Source: Helianthus annuus (taxonomy: Eukaryota > Streptophyta > Magnoliopsida > Asterales > Asteraceae). From it: a DNA stretch of 64,000 bases. The notes under the pieces were generated by a model. The model was not told the DNA's origin, ran no database searches, and saw only the letters and a program-made list of their open reading frames with translations. Numbering within the stretch: position 1 is the stretch's first letter; each line of letters starts with the position of its first letter. The stretch lies in the NCBI RefSeq assembly GCF_002127325.2, contig NC_035436.2:81279716-81343715 (forward strand), written 5' to 3'. Of the stretch, positions 10,936-22,822 are shown piece after piece. The position numbers and the translations under genes are program-made.

Positions 10936-12440
10936 ACTACCGATTGAATACCTGAGACAGTGCACATCGATAATAGCAATAGGTAAGTCCTTTACCGTTT
11001 AGCATTGATAGTGACTGCCAAGTATTTTTACATTGATGCAAGGGATAATAAACCTTTAGCAAACCATAAGCTTAGCAAACTATGGATTACACTCATAAGG
11101 ACTCCATATATTAAATATGAGGTATAAGTTACCAATGGAACCTTTAATGACCTCTCTCCCATCCTCGGAGATAATCCTTTCATAAGAATCTGGAGTACTC
11201 TTCCCCAGAAAGAGTACGACAATATATATTATTTATTTTATTTTATTATTTTTCTCATTGTTTTCTATCGTATGCGAATGCCAAACTATGTTTGATAAGA
11301 GTACCATATGAGGATTGGCGTATCCTAGTGTGTCCCATAGATTGCTTCCATGCCTGATCAGTATGGAGGTTTAATGCGTGGGATCCCCGAAGATATCCCA
11401 ATAGTCATATTGTACTAAAGTCGACTAGTAGTATTCAAAGAAGATATCCAATATAAAAATGTCCTTATAAGTATTTCTACTTAGGGCATCTTTGCAATGG
11501 TAAAGGGAATGTGTCATTTATCTGACACCGACAGCGATAGATGAGCCAAAGCCTGAGAGTACGGAAATCTCTGACATCTTTATGTATCCTAATTAGCTTC
11601 TTTATAAGAATTACCATGTTCACCTCTTGAGAGGCAAATAGAGTTAAGATTTATATCCCATTTCGGGTTATTCTATTATGAAACCTTCAAGGTAGCTAGT
11701 ACCATCATTGGAAGAATCAAAACCCCAATTAAGTAGGTTTTAAAATAAAGGATTCTAATAGCCTAACTCGAGATCCTGAAGAAATCGGTATTGTTAATTA
11801 AGAAGGACGGTTCATTTTTGCTTATGCATTGAATACCGCAACCTAAATTAGGCAACAATTAAGAATTTCCATCAGCTGCCCAGGATCGTCGATTGTTCGA
11901 CTAACCGTGAAAATTAACTATCCCCTAAGATTAGTTTCAGCGGTGATTGGAATAACCATCTCACCTTAAGATCAACTTTTCTATAATAGTTGTTATATAA
12001 GTATCAAGGTTGCTCCTTGGGAGACCTTGTATAGATAAGATGTTAAACATCTATTGCTAGACAGAAAAATTGGTAAGTCCAGTTATAGGCGTTTGAAAGT
12101 TGCCTTGGAAACAACGAATAAGATCGAGCAAATCCATAACCATCTATAAGTTGCCAGTATTCGGCAGAGAATCAAGGATTCATGGAAATAGCAAACCTCC
12201 TAAGTTCTTGTTAAGAAATAAGGTTCAACAAAAGATATCACCCTGGAAAGGTGTGCCAATCTGTTGATTGTCAGGCTAGTAAGCTCTGAATATATAAAAT
12301 CATTCGAAGGAATTGAATGTATCTTAGATCATATAACTTATGAGCTAAAAGCCTATTTAAGGAGCTTGGTGGAGCTCGCAATGTATTACACCCTAAAGAT
12401 TTAGGGATATGTTTCGCCAATAAGTCAAGAAGCACTATCA
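10936..12440 (+). mobile_element. Eroded interior of B between gag and integrase
   Basis: About 1.5 kb where protease, RT and RNase H would lie in a full gypsy element. Normal spacing would be over 2.5 kb, so much is deleted. I find no protease DTG, RT or RNase H motif, and all frames carry many stops. It is best read as decayed pol or filler. Confidence 0.5.
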
Positions 12441-12449
12441 CATAACGGT

Positions 12450-13217
12450 TGGCAGACAGACAGACAGAGTGAGCGTACTATCCAAACATTGGAAGACATG
12501 CTTCGAGCATGTGTGATCGATTTAGGTGGCAGTTGGGATAACCACCTACCCTTGATAGAGTTCTCCTATAAAAATAGCTACCATACTAGTATTGGGGCTG
12601 CGCCTTTTGAGGCCTTATACGGTAGAAAGTGTAGATCGCCCATTTGTTGGGCAGAAATTGGAGACGTCCAATTGTCTGGACCAGATATTGTTGTTGAGAC
12701 GACGGACAAGATCGTGCAGATTCGCGATCGTTTGAAAACTGCCAGGGATAGGCAGAAAAGTTATGCGGATCCTAAACGCAAAGATTTTCACTTCGATGTA
12801 GGCGATAAGGTATTGCTTAAAGTATCACCCTGGAAGGGTGTGATGCGATTTGGAAAGAAAGGCAAGCTAAGCCCGAGATACATAGGACCTTTCGAGATTA
12901 TCGAACGTATCGGGTCAGTCACTTACAAGTTAAACTTGCCTGAAGAGCTTAGCGCTATTCATAAGGTGTTCCACATCTGTAATCTGAATAAGTGTTTCGC
13001 TGACGAATCACTGGTTATACCGCATACAGATATACACATAGATGAGAGTTTGAAGTTCGTGGAAAAACCTTTGTCGATTGAGGATCGACAGGTGAAAAAG
13101 CTTCGAAGGAAGCACGTGCCTATTGTTAAGGTCAAATGGGATGCCCGTAGAGGTCCCGAATACACGTGGGAAGTGGAATCCACGATGCAAGAGAAATATC
13201 CTCATTTGTTTCAGTAA
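12450..13217 (+). pseudogene. pol: B integrase C-terminal part with chromodomain-like tail
   Basis: An open frame of about 242 codons from 12489, extendable upstream to about 12450. It carries the end of the integrase core (SERTIQTL), the [20 protein letters not shown] segment, the [14 protein letters not shown] and PRYIGPFEI (GPY/F) region, and a C-terminal [17 protein letters not shown] segment like Tekay/Del chromodomain tails. The catalytic D, D and E region is missing or scrambled; a repeated GACA run at 12454-12467 marks a local slip. The stop is TAA at 13215-13217, just before the hairpin and polypurine tract. It is a fragment and inactive alone. Confidence 0.85.
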
Positions 13218-13253
13218 ATCTCGAGGTCGAGATTTCTTTTAAGGGGGTGAGGA
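13216..13253 (+). other. B hairpin and polypurine tract
   Basis: AAATCTCGA, 2-nt loop, TCGAGATTT (13216-13235) is a perfect 9-bp hairpin that overlaps the pol stop codon. The purine-rich AAGGGGGTGAGGA (13241-13253) follows and abuts the 3' LTR, as expected for a plus-strand primer. Confidence 0.85.
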
Positions 13254-16200
13254 TGTAACACCTCGAAAAATTTCGTCCAATAATGTCTTGACACGTGTCA
13301 TAAGGTTCCGGAATGTGAAAACAAACTTTAGAGGGACTAAAAGTGACAAACAGTGAAAACTATGGAACGTAAGGGTCCAAAGTGTCAACAATGGATAAAT
13401 AGACTCTATAATAACCCTACATAATGTTTATAACCTTAAACGGATGGTTCATGGATCATACGACGCGGAAATTGCACAAAGGTGAGGAATTACAAACTAT
13501 AGGGGCCAAAAGTGTCAACATGTTGAATTTATACCTCTGAGTGAACTTTTGGCAGACCCGAAGCTTTTTAATGCTAAAATATACTCATTAGAATGTGTGG
13601 TAAAAATTTCGTGAAGTTTCGTTAACGTATGAGAAAGTTATGGCCAAAACCGTACTTGAAGGACTAAAAGCGTCAACGTCGAATTTCAGGGCTTTTCGGT
13701 TGAGCGCAAAGTTATCCGAGGACATTACCATGTTGGTAAATGTCCCAAGGTTCTTAAAAACCAAGTTTGGGGGTTTACGAGTCAAAATAACTAGCCGAAA
13801 CCTCGTATATGAAGACCAAGGACCAAAACTTCAATATTAAAGAGATTTGAGGATCAGATGGGGCTAGGTGTCACACCTAGGACCCTAGGCGTGACGCGAG
13901 GCCTGCCCAGGTCCAGAATTCGCGAAAATTGCATTTTGGGTCCGAATTTGAAGTGCATAACAGCTCATATCACCTCCAAAATGCTCCAATGGATGGTCTT
14001 GCATGCCTAGGCCTATTGGGAGCTCTCTATAACATCTGAATCCTCTTTTAATCAGATTATTCATTCATTCTCTTGGCACTAGCATTTGATCAAGAACTCA
14101 CAACTTGCAAAAGCTCTCAAAGCAACTTTCTGGAGCAAATCTGAACGACAAGGCCACCTCTAAGTGTTAACTAAGCATCAATAGGACCTTTGTAAGCTTC
14201 TATATCAGTCTCTAATTCGTTCTTGCCTTGATTATTAGTAAAAGTCAAAACCGTTGTTCTTATACTTTGACTTTTCGATTAAACGAGTTATACTCTGTCA
14301 TTTCTCAAATTGAAACCACATATATGTTGGTATTTATGTGGGAAACAAACCCTCAAAAGGGTATTCTCTGATTCCCACTTTATGCATGCTAATTGTCGAG
14401 TCAAACTTGTTTCTAAAAAGTCAACAGAAATGGTTTTTGTGAAAAATAGCTTAAATGGTAATGTAGATGACATGCAATCAGTTTGATCGTCAATAATAGC
14501 TTTATAATATATATAAGAATGTGTTTCACCATGATCAACTCGACAATCTATAGTATAAATACGAATCGGAACCGAAAGTCTTGTAAAACGACTTTTTCAT
14601 AGACTATCGATTCGGATCCGTACATGCATGTTTGAGATCTGTATTGGAGAGTATTTTTGACTATTTTTATTTTGGTAAGACTCTCTGGAATTTTTTTTTG
14701 CTTGAGTCTATGTTTAGCCGATTCATTTGCATGTTTCCGATTTATGCTTAAAGTTGACTATTTTGCCCTTTTTGATATAAAACGTGATTTTTGGAAAAGT
14801 GAAAGAGTAGAAATCGTTATTTCTAATATATAAACTTGCACCGAAAATTTGAGACCAGTTGGTGGTCCAGATTTTGAGTTATGGCCGATATCGTAAAACT
14901 ATATCTTAAAGTTACATAAACGGCGCATTTCGCGTATAACCTATTTCAGGCCACGTTTTGATACAAAACTTTTTACCCACTGATGTTATATATTATTTTG
15001 GGAATTTTGATGATTTTTATTTAATTTTTGGCTGATCGTATCTTAGATCGCTTAGTCAATTCGGTTAATGCCGGTTTTGACTATTTAAGCCATAAAATGA
15101 GTTTTACACATCCTTTTGACCTGAAACCTTTTTCTACTGATTTTATATGTTAAATAAATTATTTTGAGCATTCTGGAAATATAAAAATCTCAGCTTTCTT
15201 TTAAAAACCCAGAAACGGCTCTAAATCGCATTTTTAGCGTTTTTAGCGCATAGTAAGCGTTATACTCATTTTAAACATATAGGACTCATACCTACTGATG
15301 TATTTAGTATATTTTCATATAATAACAGTAAGTATAAGTATATGAACCCAGATTTCCAGTTTTGGCATTTTTAGCCCTTGTGAAATTACTAAAATACCCC
15401 TACGGTGCATAGTTTGATTTTAAATGTTAAGTTTGGTATATGGGTCATACCCTACTGATATAATATGATAAATAAAGCATATTTACTGTATAAACCAGAC
15501 CCGAAACTCAAATTTCTAATTTGACTCTTTTATAATCTTTTAAATGACCAAAATGCCCTTCTAAGGCATAAATTGAGTTTAAATTCATTCGGGGCATAAC
15601 AGAACATAACTTACTGATATTATATAATATTTAAAGCATATTATCTCAGGGAACTTGCATATGACTCATTTGGCTACCCGTAACGCCCTTTTAGCATTCG
15701 GTTCGGTTTATGTAACTAGTTTGCATAAATTGACCGAAAGGGGTCAAACGTTATCATTTTTATCTCAAAATCCAGAAGGTATTTAGTATACCCATATTAT
15801 ACAAGTATTCAAACTTGTCGGGACTAAATCACATTCTATCCGGTCTTTCGCTTAATCGTGCGCTTGTACCGTATCGTCCTTAAAACTAACCGGTCAAAGC
15901 TTAGGCTTAATTAAAAGACCCGTTAGGAATCTAATAGGTTATTATAAACCTCTGTTCCAGAATAGGAGAACCAGTAAAAGATATCTGTACTTGCTTGATG
16001 GTATACGGCTGGGGATTGAATTTATATTTAGCTCAGGTAAATACATTTTGACTTATTTTCCCTATACGGGCTTGGGGTACGATATTTAAAATACCGCTTG
16101 ATCGGGCGCACAGGTCCTGCATTTAAATCAATTTTCAATCATTTTCAAAATGCGTCAGTCGATTTGTATTTACCAGTTTAAACTGACGTATTTTCCCAAA

Positions 16201-16497
16201 AGGTTAAGTGCAGGTACTATACGAACTAGGCTGGCTGTCTCCTAGAGCGTCCACAATAGTCTCGCAAGCTCGGACGACAATAACTGTTGAACAATTTATC
16301 TTATTTAATTGATCCGCCTGTGGATCCGTTTCAACTACTTATGATGTTTATTATTACATTTAATTAAAGTTGAAATGAATCTATTTCTGCTTCCGCTGTG
16401 CATTATTATATTGTGTTGTTTGTCTATGACGATGCCAACTACGTCACGATACCCCACGCCGGGCCCACCGGTGACACGTGGAGATCGGGGTGTGACA
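13254..16497 (+). repeat. 3' LTR of B (3244 bp)
   Basis: Near-identical to the 5' LTR except for about 20 substitutions, one base less in a T run, and a 307-bp deletion between two TGCA tetranucleotides (6279-6282 and 6586-6589 of the 5' copy), leaving one TGCA. Followed by the right TSD ACTCC. Confidence 0.95.
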
Positions 16498-16718
16498 ACT
16501 CCATGGTGACATCACCCTAGAACACTCCAAATCCGTTGATATCACGGTTAAAAGTCGAAAATCGAAAGGTAGAAAGATGAAAGAATGCATATAGATCAAG
16601 GAAGTACAAGATTTGGGTTTTAAACTTACAAGAATCACGAGAAATCGAGAGATTAAGGGGCTGGAACGTCTTGGTCGAGCAGCAGCAGTAACAACCAGTG
16701 TTTGGGGTGAATGAGGGG

Positions 16719-16726
16719 TATTTATA
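16719..16726 (-). promoter_or_regulatory. TATA box of A's LTR, first left copy
   Basis: Sense TATAAATA inside CCTATAAATACCCC. The duplication gives a second copy at 18221-18228. The 17-bp array lies directly upstream in sense direction. Confidence 0.7.
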
Positions 16727-16756
16727 GGCAAGGGAGGAGGGAAAAGGAGAAAAAGT

Positions 16757-16994
16757 GGGCTGGATCGGTTGGCCCGCTCGATCGGCCAGCCCAGCCGATC
16801 GGCTGGCCCGTTCGATCGGCCGGCCCAGCCGAATGGCTGGCCTGTCCGATCGGCTGGCCCAGCCGATCGGCTGGCCCGGTCGATCGGGCGGCCCATCCGT
16901 TCGGCTGGTCTGTTCGATCGACTGGCCCAGCCGTTTGGCTGGCCCATTCGATGGACTGGCCCAGCTGTTTGTCTGGCCCGTCCGTACGGAAGCC
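16757..16994 (-). repeat. 17-bp GATC tandem array, 14 units (first left copy)
   Basis: Units of exactly 17 bp alternate between CAGCCGATCGGCTGGCC-like and CGTTCGATCGGCCGGCC-like forms. The array is strongly GC-rich in an AT-rich element. It lies about 30-270 bp upstream of the TATA box on the sense strand. Because 17 is not a multiple of 3 and the units lack stops, it yields overlapping 100-200-aa open frames on both strands that are not genes. Confidence 0.9.
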
Positions 16995-17320
16995 TTTCGA
17001 TCCTCGTTTTTGGTGCGTTTACGACTGTTTGGGCCATATATTTATATTATTATTTAGTTATTTATCATAATTACTCACAAAAGGGTCGTATATACGTATC
17101 TATATAACGAATATTCGGTGCGATGATCGAGTTACGCGTGCCTTCGAGTGCGTTCCTCGATGTGATGTGCCACAATGATTATCGGGGTACTACTTTACCC
17201 GTATTGCCATCATCATCACGATGGCTGGAGACATGGTACTCTCCCGATAGTCTTTGTTAGCGTTGCTTGTTTATGTTTTGACACCTCACGGTTATCGAGG
17301 AGGGTCGAATAGGTCCTCAC

Positions 17321-17424
17321 TCGATCGAGTGGGCTGCCCGATCGGCCAGCCCGTCCGATCGGCTAGCCTGGCCGATCGGCTGGGCCGCTCGATCGACTGG
17401 GCCGCTCGATCGGCCAGCCTGTCC
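17321..17424 (-). repeat. Second GATC array, duplicated copy
   Basis: Same as 2731-2832 and starting exactly at the duplication junction. The recombination that duplicated this part of the LTR therefore used or landed in this array. Confidence 0.75.
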
Positions 17425-18220
17425 ACTTGTTTTTCGACGATTTTCGCGTGTTTTTCGGTGGTTTTGGTCGAGACGCTGTTGTGAGGTGTTGAACAACTGA
17501 AATCCCATCAATTCCGACCTGTTCTAACGGCCGGGAATCACCCCGTTCCATCAGAACTGGCCGTTCTTGGCGGTTTTTCCGTGTTTAACCCGAAATTGGT
17601 CGTCTTTTCGGTAGGAATCAGATCCTTGCCCAACACGACACTAAGAATGAGTAGAAGGTCGGTACAAGCTCTGGTTCTATCGTTTTTAAGTATTTTGAGA
17701 GTAAAAGAGTTGAAAGAAGGTTGGAAAACCATCCTTCAATCCTTTTATTCGTGGTTATGAGTAGATCTGATGTGAAAACCTTGATTATTCTTGCGGAAGT
17801 TCTTAGATCTGAGTTGTTCTTGGTGGAATGAGACCAACACTTGAAGTTCATAAGAACTTCATGATGACATCACTCTAGAACGTCTCAAATCCATAACTTC
17901 TTGATTGGAAAACATAGATTTAGACGAGATTTATGTAGAGTCGTATGGAAACCATTCAGATCTAAGTTGTTCTTCATGGGATGACATGACTCTTGAAGAA
18001 CTCCATGGTGACATCACCCTAGAACACTCCAAATCTGTTGATTTCACGGTTAAAAGTCGAAAATCGAAAGGTAGAAAGATGAAAGAATGCATATAGATCA
18101 AGGAAGTACAAGATTTGGGTTGAAAACTTACAAGAATCGCGAGAAATTGAGAGATTAAGGGGCTGGAACGTCTTGGTCGAGCAGCAGCAGTAACAACCAG
18201 TGTTTGGGGTGAATGAGGGG

Positions 18221-18228
18221 TATTTATA
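18221..18228 (-). promoter_or_regulatory. TATA box of A's LTR, duplicated copy
   Basis: Sense TATAAATA in the second copy of the duplicated LTR segment; same context as the other A copies. Confidence 0.65.
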
Positions 18229-18259
18229 GGCAAGGGAGGAGGGAAAAGGAGAAAAAGTG

Positions 18260-18463
18260 GGCTGGATCGGTTGGCCCACTCGATCGGCCGGCCCAGCCGA
18301 TCGGCTGGCCCGTTCGATCGGCCGGCCCAGCCGAATGGCTGGCCTGTCCAATCGGCCGGCCCAGCCGATCGGCTGGCCCGTTCGATCGGGCGGCCCAGCC
18401 GTTCGGCTGGTCTGTTCGATCGACTGGCCCAGCCGTTTGGCTGGCCCGTCCTTACGGAAGCCT
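18260..18463 (-). repeat. 17-bp GATC tandem array, 12 units (second left copy)
   Basis: Lacks two units present near the end of the first left copy, including the one at 16944-16960. Otherwise it aligns unit by unit with it. Confidence 0.9.
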
Positions 18464-18984
18464 TTCGATCCTCGTTTTTGGTGCGTTTACAACTGTTTGG
18501 GCCATATTTTCATATATTTATATTATTATTTAGTTATTTATCATAATTACTCACAAAAGGGTCGTATATACGTATCTATATAACCAATATTCGGTGCGAT
18601 GATTGAGTTACGCGTGCCTTCGAGTGCGTTCCTTGATGTGATATGCCACAATGATTATCAGGGTACTACTTTGCCCGTATTGTCATCATCGTCATGATGG
18701 CTGGAGATATGGTACTCTCCCGATAGTCTTTGTTAGCGTTGCTTGTTTACGTTTTGACGCTTCATGGTTATCGAGGAGGGTAGAATAGGTCCTCACTCAA
18801 TGTCATCGTGAGCGTTATTATTTGCGAAAATAGCTTTGTAATAGTGATAAAATATGCGTAATTATTCGATTATACTTCGATCTAGCGATATATCTGATAT
18901 AGTTACATTTTGATCCGAATCTCTAGTGCTAGGCGTAACGAGTGTATCGAGTAGTAGCAACGCACGAAGGTGCGGGTTGTTACA

Positions 18985-19019
18985 GTCTCCCCTGCTTTAG
19001 GAAATTTCGTCCCGAAATT
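18985..19019 (-). other. A polypurine tract and hairpin
   Basis: On the sense strand AATTTCG, 3-nt loop, CGAAATT (19003-19019) is followed by a purine-rich GCAGGGGAGAC that touches the 3' LTR. Only one such module is present, unlike in C, D and G. Confidence 0.8.
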
Positions 19020-19702
19020 AATCCATTAGTAGGGTCGTAAGAGTTGATGCGAATGAGAGTGGCGATTAAAAGCGTCTAGATAAGCGAGCGATCGATTAAG
19101 ATTCGACGAGCAAGAGCGGCGAGAAGATACGATTCGAATAACCAAAAGCGATGACACACACAAAAGCGATTCCATAACGTTTTAAACTTACCGATAATCG
19201 ATTAATCTTCGAAGATATTTAGGAAAATCCCCTCATGGCGCGGCGCTAACTGCATCGATGTCCACACCAGCGCTATGGGGAGGGTTTTTGTTATTTTGAT
19301 AACAAATTTTGAGTTATACATTTTAAAAGAATTTGGTGGCAAAATAAGTTTTAAGAACATTTTCCTACAACGTGAGTTCGAGCTGAAACTCGATTGTCGA
19401 ACCATCGTTTTCGGGAAGATTTCTTTTTGTCATTGTAAAAGTTTTATGCAAAAACTGGACTTATGAAACTTCCATTGGGCACGGAGCTAAACTAATTCGA
19501 TGTTTTCTCCATGTTGTAAGGAAATTTCACTTGTCCAATGGTTTTAACAAAATTTTATAAAAACTGGTTTCCTTTAGCAGTACGGAAAAATAATTTACAT
19601 CGAGCCCCACGTGGCACTTTCCCACGAAAGTTTGTTAATATGATTAAAACACTTATGTATAGGAAGTACCAGCGGCGTATCCACCATGTTTTTGCCCATA
19701 TT
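19020..19702 (-). mobile_element. A 3' non-coding region, part before K
   Basis: Starts with a GCGA-rich stretch (19080-19160). Further on lie degenerate hairpin modules at about 19225-19290 and 19470-19520 and the first half of a better module (19600-19702). No reading frame longer than 75 codons. The K insertion at 19703 splits the module. Confidence 0.6.
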
Positions 19703-20048
19703 TGTAACACCCTAGTTACTAAATTACAAATTTACATGAAAATACCACAATTAGATGTGTAGTTAAGACCACACATACTGTACAAAATGCGGGTTTATTA
19801 AAACTTTTACAAATCATAAGTTATCCAACAAACATAATTGAGTTCGTTGTTTAAAATTTACAACGTGGCAATGTGCGGAAGCGTGTATCTATATCGTGTT
19901 CGGTTCTTCGCTGAGCTTGATCGTCTTCCGGCATCCCAAAGGTACCTACATTTCATAAACATGAAATGCTTTAGTCGTACTGGTTTTAAACGTGTCCAAA
20001 CGAGTCCACGAAGCGAAACTAATTAAAAATACATTTTTATTACAGGGT

Positions 20049-20182
20049 CCACCGTAAATTACGGTGGGTACCGTAATTTACGGTAGCCCCCGAATGTCAA
20101 ATATTCCACCGTAACTCAGGGGTATTCTACCGTAACTATATCAACTCCATCGTAACTTACGGTGGCACCGTAAGTTACGGTG
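20049..20182. repeat. Cluster of CCACCGTAA palindromes in K
   Basis: Four palindromes of the form CCACCGTAA-N-TTACGGTGG or slightly shorter lie at 20049-20067, 20069-20085, 20147-20165 and 20166-20182. Half sites ACCGTAAC occur at about 20108 and 20129. Each has a one-base centre. Confidence 0.9.
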
Positions 20183-22419
20183 GCCCCTGCATCCAACCTT
20201 TCCAATTTGTCGTTTTTGACACGAAATCTTTCGTATCTTTCAAACCGCTTGACAGTTTGACCTACCGTTTCTTCCTGCGTGATTGCAATTTAACTCTCCA
20301 CCTTATGGAGTTAAAATCCAACATCCGGTATAATAAAATTTCAGACTTTTAAGTCTTCGGCTTATTACCTTTTTACCAAATTTTGACCCGTTCGATTTTT
20401 CTCAACAAACAAGTTTGTTTGAGCCTTATTTCTCATAAACCTATCAAGTTCAATAATGTTTAACATAATAGGTTTCAAATTATAGGTTTATATACTTTCT
20501 TAAACCCATTCTTACCCATATGCTCATTTTGACCCGTTAAGGGTATTTAAGCATATTTTAAGCACCAATCTCTTTCACTAGTTTCTAAATACATATGTCC
20601 ATATTTCTTATCAAATGACCTTCCACCACAACTATAATTGTGGTGGATTCAATGTGGTGATTTATTCATTCCAAATTTTACACTTCGAATCACTATTTTA
20701 TGGCAAAGACTCTTTACAGAGACATTTGACCAATATTTTACGTCTTTTGCTTTTCGTACTTATTCAAAGAATTTATTTCATCTTATCGCTTATTTCCAAA
20801 CAACCTTTATGGATTGTTTGCTCAATTTCGCTTACAAGGGCGTTTTTGTCAATTTTAGTCCTTCTTTTACGACGAAGGACTATTAGTACATGTTTGATCC
20901 CAAATTCCGACCTTTTAACTATATTTTGTTTAGAAATCAAGATGTTTCTAAAACACCTTAAACATAACTTAATTTATTTGCCTTACTTAAAAGATGACCG
21001 AACATCTTATTTTGACCTAGTATAACTGTTATAGAATTCCAATTTCTACATGATGAGTTGTATCATTATACATACCTGGCTCGGGTCAATATATTGACCC
21101 GTCTCAATACCTTGCTTTAATGGTTGCTAAGTGATAGCGATGTAAACATCCATTTGCTATTTACTTTCTGAAATCACACAACTTGACAACCCATTAGTCA
21201 ATATTGTCAAAGGGTGATACTTTCCCCTTTTGACCCGTTCGGTCTAAATGACCAGTTACCATTTTCAGATTGTCAAGTTATCTTTTCGCCCTTAATGATT
21301 ATTATGATTCACCTTATATGTTAACCATTAAAAGTTCATGTTTCATTCGTCATAACATGTTCGAATTTCAGATTTAAATCATTCTTAGCCATCATCGTGT
21401 TTCCTTATCATATTTGATTATTTTGTTCCGTACGACTACACGTCGGAACACCATATCTCAATTAAATGTTTGTCTTTTTCGTAACTAATACGACGAAAGA
21501 ATATTCTAATTTTATGACTAGTGTAAGATATACTTACCTCGCATCCATGCCATGCTTTTCCTTCCGTTCTTGATCCGTTTGACCCGCTTCATCCACAAGC
21601 TCCCACCGAGCTTGTCAAGCGTCAAACTATTGTCATCAATTACAAGGCGGTTAAGTTAGTCATTAACAATCATGACTATTCCACCTCACTTATTTTCTAT
21701 GTCGAAGCTATTATTCGACTTCATGATTAGTTAACTTAGTTTATCAAGGTTAACTACTTTCAATCACATGGTTTACAACATTAAGTCTAAATCAACATGA
21801 TGATTAGAACTCTTCTTGTTTCGTATTTCATTTAACTAGCCATATTATTCAAATAAGCGTTTCGTTCTAAATTTCAACATTTGGCTTTCTCCTTGGCATT
21901 TTATCAAACACCTAAAGTGCATAGTTTTACATATTTACTAACTAGTTCATAACTAGTTATTTTCACCAAGATTTACATCAAAATCAACCCTCCATGTCTA
22001 GTGTTCATGAATTACACCTAGTACTAGTATCATAACATCAATTATTCATCAATTTAACACTCTGATTCAAGTGTTCATCATAATATAGAAAACCTACTTG
22101 GCTCATACTTGGGTAACTGGCTAATCACTAGTTTGTGGCACAATTCTACAAGTTTGCATCTAGGGTTTGTTTCTAGTCATAGATTCAACCCAATATCAAT
22201 CATATATACAATATTCATCACAGAAATTTCGATTTTTTGGTGTTCACCATGAATTCAAAACATCACCAAATTACAAAATTTGACATACCTTGTGATCTCC
22301 TAGCTTAGGTGATCACGAATTTGTGTTCATGCAATGATTTGAGGCTAGAATCCATCGTCAATTTGATGTAATTGATCAAGTTAGGGTTTGGCTCCTTGGA
22401 GCCCCTCCTGGTCGTACGT

Positions 22420-22435
22420 ACACACACACACACAC
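22420..22435. repeat. (AC)8 microsatellite in K
   Basis: A pure AC dinucleotide run next to a GTACGTAC palindrome, inside the solo LTR. Confidence 0.95.
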
Positions 22436-22822
22436 TCTTAGTGTGTGTTGTGTTTTATTATTTGATTTAATTAAAACAAGTTTCTTCACTAGGCAACCTT
22501 AGTCCCCCATGTTTTGTTTTGATCATTTGAAGCTACAACTTACCATTTATCACTTAGCCTCATACTAGTAACTAGGTTAATTATCCCTAGTTAACTTAAT
22601 AGGTTCGGGAAGTTATAACCCGTTATATTTTAAGTCTCGTTAACTCGGGCCTTTCATAACTTTATTTTCTCAAGCATTTATTCACTTTTGATTTAATATT
22701 AGGTTTATCCATTAAATTCCTAATATTCACCGGGTTTACTTTTACCACTAACGGTATTTTACCCATCTTTTAATATTAACGGAGTCTGATTACCAAACCC
22801 ATTTTCGTGGTGTTACAATATT

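Larger units (their letters stand above)
3414..16497 (+). mobile_element. Element B: young but defective Ty3/gypsy element
   Basis: LTRs at 3414-6964 and 13254-16497, PBS at 6968-6979, polypurine tract at 13241-13253 and TSD ACTCC (3409-3413 and 16498-16502). It is inserted in A's 3' LTR; the empty target is seen at 18000-18004 and 28226-28230. The interior keeps a damaged gag and an integrase C-terminal part but no recognisable protease, RT or RNase H. LTRs differ at about 20 positions in about 3.24 kb by eye, so it inserted recently although it cannot move by itself. Confidence 0.9.
16503..18984 (-). repeat. 3' LTR of A, part after B, with internal tandem duplication
   Basis: The LTR resumes at 16503, runs to about 17320, then jumps back to sequence equivalent to 2731 and repeats about 1.5 kb up to 18798 before the normal LTR end (TGTTACA, 18984). 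The junction (about 17318-17322) has CTC microhomology. The second copy (17321-18798) contains the B target site without B. The net effect is an extra LTR promoter block. Confidence 0.85.
19703..22817 (-). mobile_element. Solo LTR K (3115 bp)
   Basis: Begins TGTAACACC and ends GGTGTTACA, and is flanked on both sides by ATATT (19698-19702 and 22818-22822). Removing it joins the two halves of an A module that is intact elsewhere in A. There is no PBS, polypurine tract or coding sequence, so it is a solo LTR of a gypsy-type element. Orientation is inferred as minus from its leader-like part (22200-22400). Open frames inside (for example 20615-21025) carry no domain. Confidence 0.85.

Noticed and set aside
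16444..17107. Overlapping open frames of 100-197 codons on both strands (also 18019-18583, 28157-28809)
   Set aside because: They are produced by the 17-bp tandem array, which lacks stops in most frames. The peptides are low-complexity repeats and shift with the unit number.
20615..21025. A 136-codon plus-strand frame
   Set aside because: Inside solo LTR K, AT-rich, no domain.
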